A stretch of DNA of 64,000 nt from Symbiodinium natans (Eukaryota > Sar > Dinophyceae > Suessiales > Symbiodiniaceae), in the NCBI GenBank assembly GCA_905221605.1, contig CAJNDS010000968.1, positions 625,657 to 689,656 on the forward strand. The letters are read 5' to 3'. The notes below the pieces were generated by a model. The model was not told where the DNA came from, did no database searches, and was given only the letters and a program-made list of their open reading frames with translations. Position numbers and translations under genes: made by a program. Positions 63,942 to 64,000 of the stretch are shown in pieces; within the stretch, counting starts at the first letter, position 1; every line of letters starts with the position of its first letter.

Positions 63942-64000
63942 GTTTGGGAGTTCGGGCCTTCTTGGGGTACTGATCTACGATGATTACTCGAAATTGTTGC

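Overview
The window looks like nuclear DNA of a dinoflagellate or a close alveolate relative. The evidence is: (i) dozens of interstitial tracts of the plant/alveolate-type telomere heptamer TTTAGGG/CCCTAAA, in both orientations; (ii) one long gene (54.15-57.13 kb, minus) of a type common in dinoflagellates, with a signal peptide, a glycosyltransferase-like ectodomain, a SEA-like segment ending in an RRLSS motif, a poly-Thr stalk and a hydrophobic C-tail; (iii) genes cut into many small, GC3-rich exons. There are no operons, rRNAs, tRNAs or CRISPRs that I can recognise, and I found no spliced-leader sequence. Genus cannot be set from this sequence.

Most of the window is short coding-like islands (40-350 bp) separated by three kinds of material: telomere-like heptamer tracts, about ten families of short (80-150 bp) dispersed elements, many with inverted termini, and microsatellites. 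Where reading frames can be followed across these blocks, the blocks behave as spliceosomal introns: frames and phases match, and GT (sometimes GC) and AG lie at the edges. I therefore read the short elements as introners (intron-forming transposable elements), and the heptamer tracts as a second source of introns. The clearest case is at 58.17-58.25 kb: a heptamer tract sits between two exact 14-bp direct repeats, each containing AG|GT, so splicing would remove the insert exactly.

Genes I can name or describe: a protein-only RNase P (PRORP) gene on the minus strand (2.8-9.7 kb; the six catalytic-domain exons join in phase); an EF-hand protein gene (about 21.4-23.1 kb, minus); a Rossmann-like exon chain (29.7-30.3 kb, minus); the surface glycosyltransferase-like gene; and a complete small four-exon gene of unknown function (57.80-58.41 kb, minus). 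Many further exon chains on both strands (for example + at 23-28, 30.5-32.7, 40.5-43.0 and 44.8-47.4 kb; - at 10-13 and 50-52 kb) look coding but were not recognised. In the GC-rich islands antisense frames are often open too, so strand is uncertain for many islands, and exon edges are predictions made by eye.

Stretches not listed below (for example 62-360, 480-2050, 6640-7130, 12830-13230, 32890-33590, 34060-34800, 38340-38540, 43650-43960 and 48220-48640) contain heptamer fragments, low-complexity DNA or open frames in which I saw nothing convincing.
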